From Rugalucina vietnamica (Eukaryota > Mollusca > Bivalvia > Lucinida > Lucinidae): a stretch of 64,000 bases of DNA. The position numbers and the translations under genes are program-made. Shown here piece by piece: positions 62,888 to 64,000 of this stretch; the first letter of the stretch is position 1, and each line of letters starts with the position of its first letter. The notes beneath the pieces were generated by a model that saw only the letters and a program-made list of their open reading frames with translations, searched no databases and was not told the DNA's origin. Location: NCBI GenBank assembly GCA_964017185.1, contig OZ024872.1:56351817-56415816 (forward strand), given 5' to 3'.

Positions 62888-64000
62888 CAACATGTCCAGC
62901 GATCAGAGAAAACTGAACTCTGACAAAATTGGACGCAGCCTCAAGGAGAATCAAGGTTCTCCAAAAAGCAATTACACTCCAAACAAGGCATTTTTCTTAC
63001 ATACAAGAATCAAGATAAAATGCACGAAAAAGAATATTTCCTTTGTGTTCTTAAGTTTGAGTTCTGCAAGCACTTTGTTATCAGGTTATCACATAAAATG
63101 TAGACTGAAAACAAACATGAAAGGACAAAAAAAAAACTTCAAGATCTCAGTGACAAACCTTTGTAAGCCTCCTAGTAGCCCACTTGAAAAATATATGTTT
63201 TTATATCTATAGGTTCCTTTTACCCAAAATATAGGTTCTTTTACAGGTTTGTCACCAAAAATATAGGTTATCAAAGGTGGTTTTTTTGGTGTTTTTGTTT
63301 TTTCTCACTTCCATCACAATTTTAGCAACTTTCTTCCAAATTCTGGAGCTTCCTTAACCACACCGTGTTAGCGGCAATCATGAACAACCAATCTGATAAA
63401 TAAAAAGAGATCTACACTGCCCTAAAATGGCATTTCGGATTGCCAAAATGACGATGTAGAACATAAACTGAACTTTCTCGATCGCCAACACATGCTTTTT
63501 TGGCAATCTAAAACGCTTTCTTGGCAGTCGGGAACGCAGTTTTGTATAAAATCACACATTCCACATTGCTACTTATAAAGTGTATTATCATGAATGGATA
63601 ATTGCAATCAAATTGAAACAAATGAACCTGTCGGCAGCATAGACTGGAAAACTCAAAGAAAAACCTGCGCAAACAGCTGTTCAATGTATTGATCGAGTCG
63701 GAATGACATCATCGGTCATTTGTACGAGGTGAATGACTCAGTGTTTATGGCCTTACTGAATTAAAAGCAGAAGATATGAAAACAAAATTATTTTTTTCTT
63801 AAAAGCTTTGAAAATATCTTTAGATCATTATCATTTCTTCAACTCAAGGTATGAACAGTCAACCCGGTAATATTTCTGGCCAATTATGATTTTATGAGCA
63901 TCTAAAAATGATTAAAGTATAGCGATAATGAACGAGTTATACCCTTGACCGAAAGAGCAAAGAGGCAGGAAAGGAGCAGTTCTGGTAACCAATACTGACT
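62888..64000. other. Apparently gene-free end of window
   Basis: Short frames at 62880-63212 lack splice support or known motifs. A small repeat of AAAATATAGGTT lies near 63220-63270. Nothing else I can support. Confidence 0.4.

Overview
This is animal genomic DNA, AT-rich, with short exons, large introns and very dense mobile DNA. Three things point to a bivalve, most likely a clam. There are IFI44-like TLDc-GTPase genes, which are expanded in bivalves. There are long interspersed repeats ending in a palindromic 'GCTCACCTGAGC'-type terminus, which I recall as common in bivalve genomes. There is also a Penelope-like element of the permuted Naiad type with in-frame UGA codons at cysteine positions; as I recall, selenoprotein Naiads have been reported in clams and spiders. 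Species is not determinable from the window.

Host genes. I reconstructed five spliced genes or gene parts from splice sites, phase and paralogy. Gene A (+, 1733-6200, 5' end missing) and gene B (+, 25432-39632, looks complete, 402 aa) are paralogues. Each has a conserved N-terminal helical exon, a coiled-coil exon and a C-terminal two-exon alpha/beta domain that I cannot name. IFI44L-1 (-, 19980-12970, six exons, 479 aa) has an N-terminal TLDc domain and a GTPase domain with G1, G3 and G4 motifs. IFI44L-2 (-, 46384-40388) has the same last five exons with the same lengths and phases, but no TLDc exon is visible within 17.6 kb upstream. The order A>, <IFI44L-1, B>, <IFI44L-2 is a two-gene module (coiled-coil gene plus IFI44-like gene, tail to tail) that was duplicated in tandem. 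A fifth, unrecognised minus-strand gene is seen as three small phase-consistent exons at 51257-49990.

Mobile DNA. A Naiad element lies on the minus strand at about 62.0-57.8 kb, and at least six fragments of its end region are scattered elsewhere. A LINE (APE endonuclease, RT, C-terminal zinc finger) is split at 31.5-30.4 and 27.9-27.0 kb by an inverted pair of Naiad ends. A 424-bp TRIM-type LTR fossil is at 11.3-11.7 kb. Ten or more copies of a ~280-bp MITE with a 55-bp-arm hairpin sit between 1 and 45 kb, several within 10-40 bp of host splice sites. Several non-autonomous terminal-inverted-repeat elements have arms that are themselves tandem arrays of short palindromes. Satellite-like interspersed repeats with ~450-bp internal units fill 6.5-8.1, 41.2-43.3 and 51.5-54.5 kb.

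Layout: 1-6.2 kb gene A; 6.2-12.9 kb repeats and the TRIM; 13-20 kb IFI44L-1; 20-25.4 kb divergent region with a duplicated first-exon remnant; 25.4-39.6 kb gene B, whose introns hold the LINE, Naiad ends, a tandem duplication and two TIR elements; 40.4-46.4 kb IFI44L-2; 46.4-57.4 kb repeats plus the unrecognised gene; 57.7-62 kb Naiad; 62-64 kb MITEs and apparently empty DNA.
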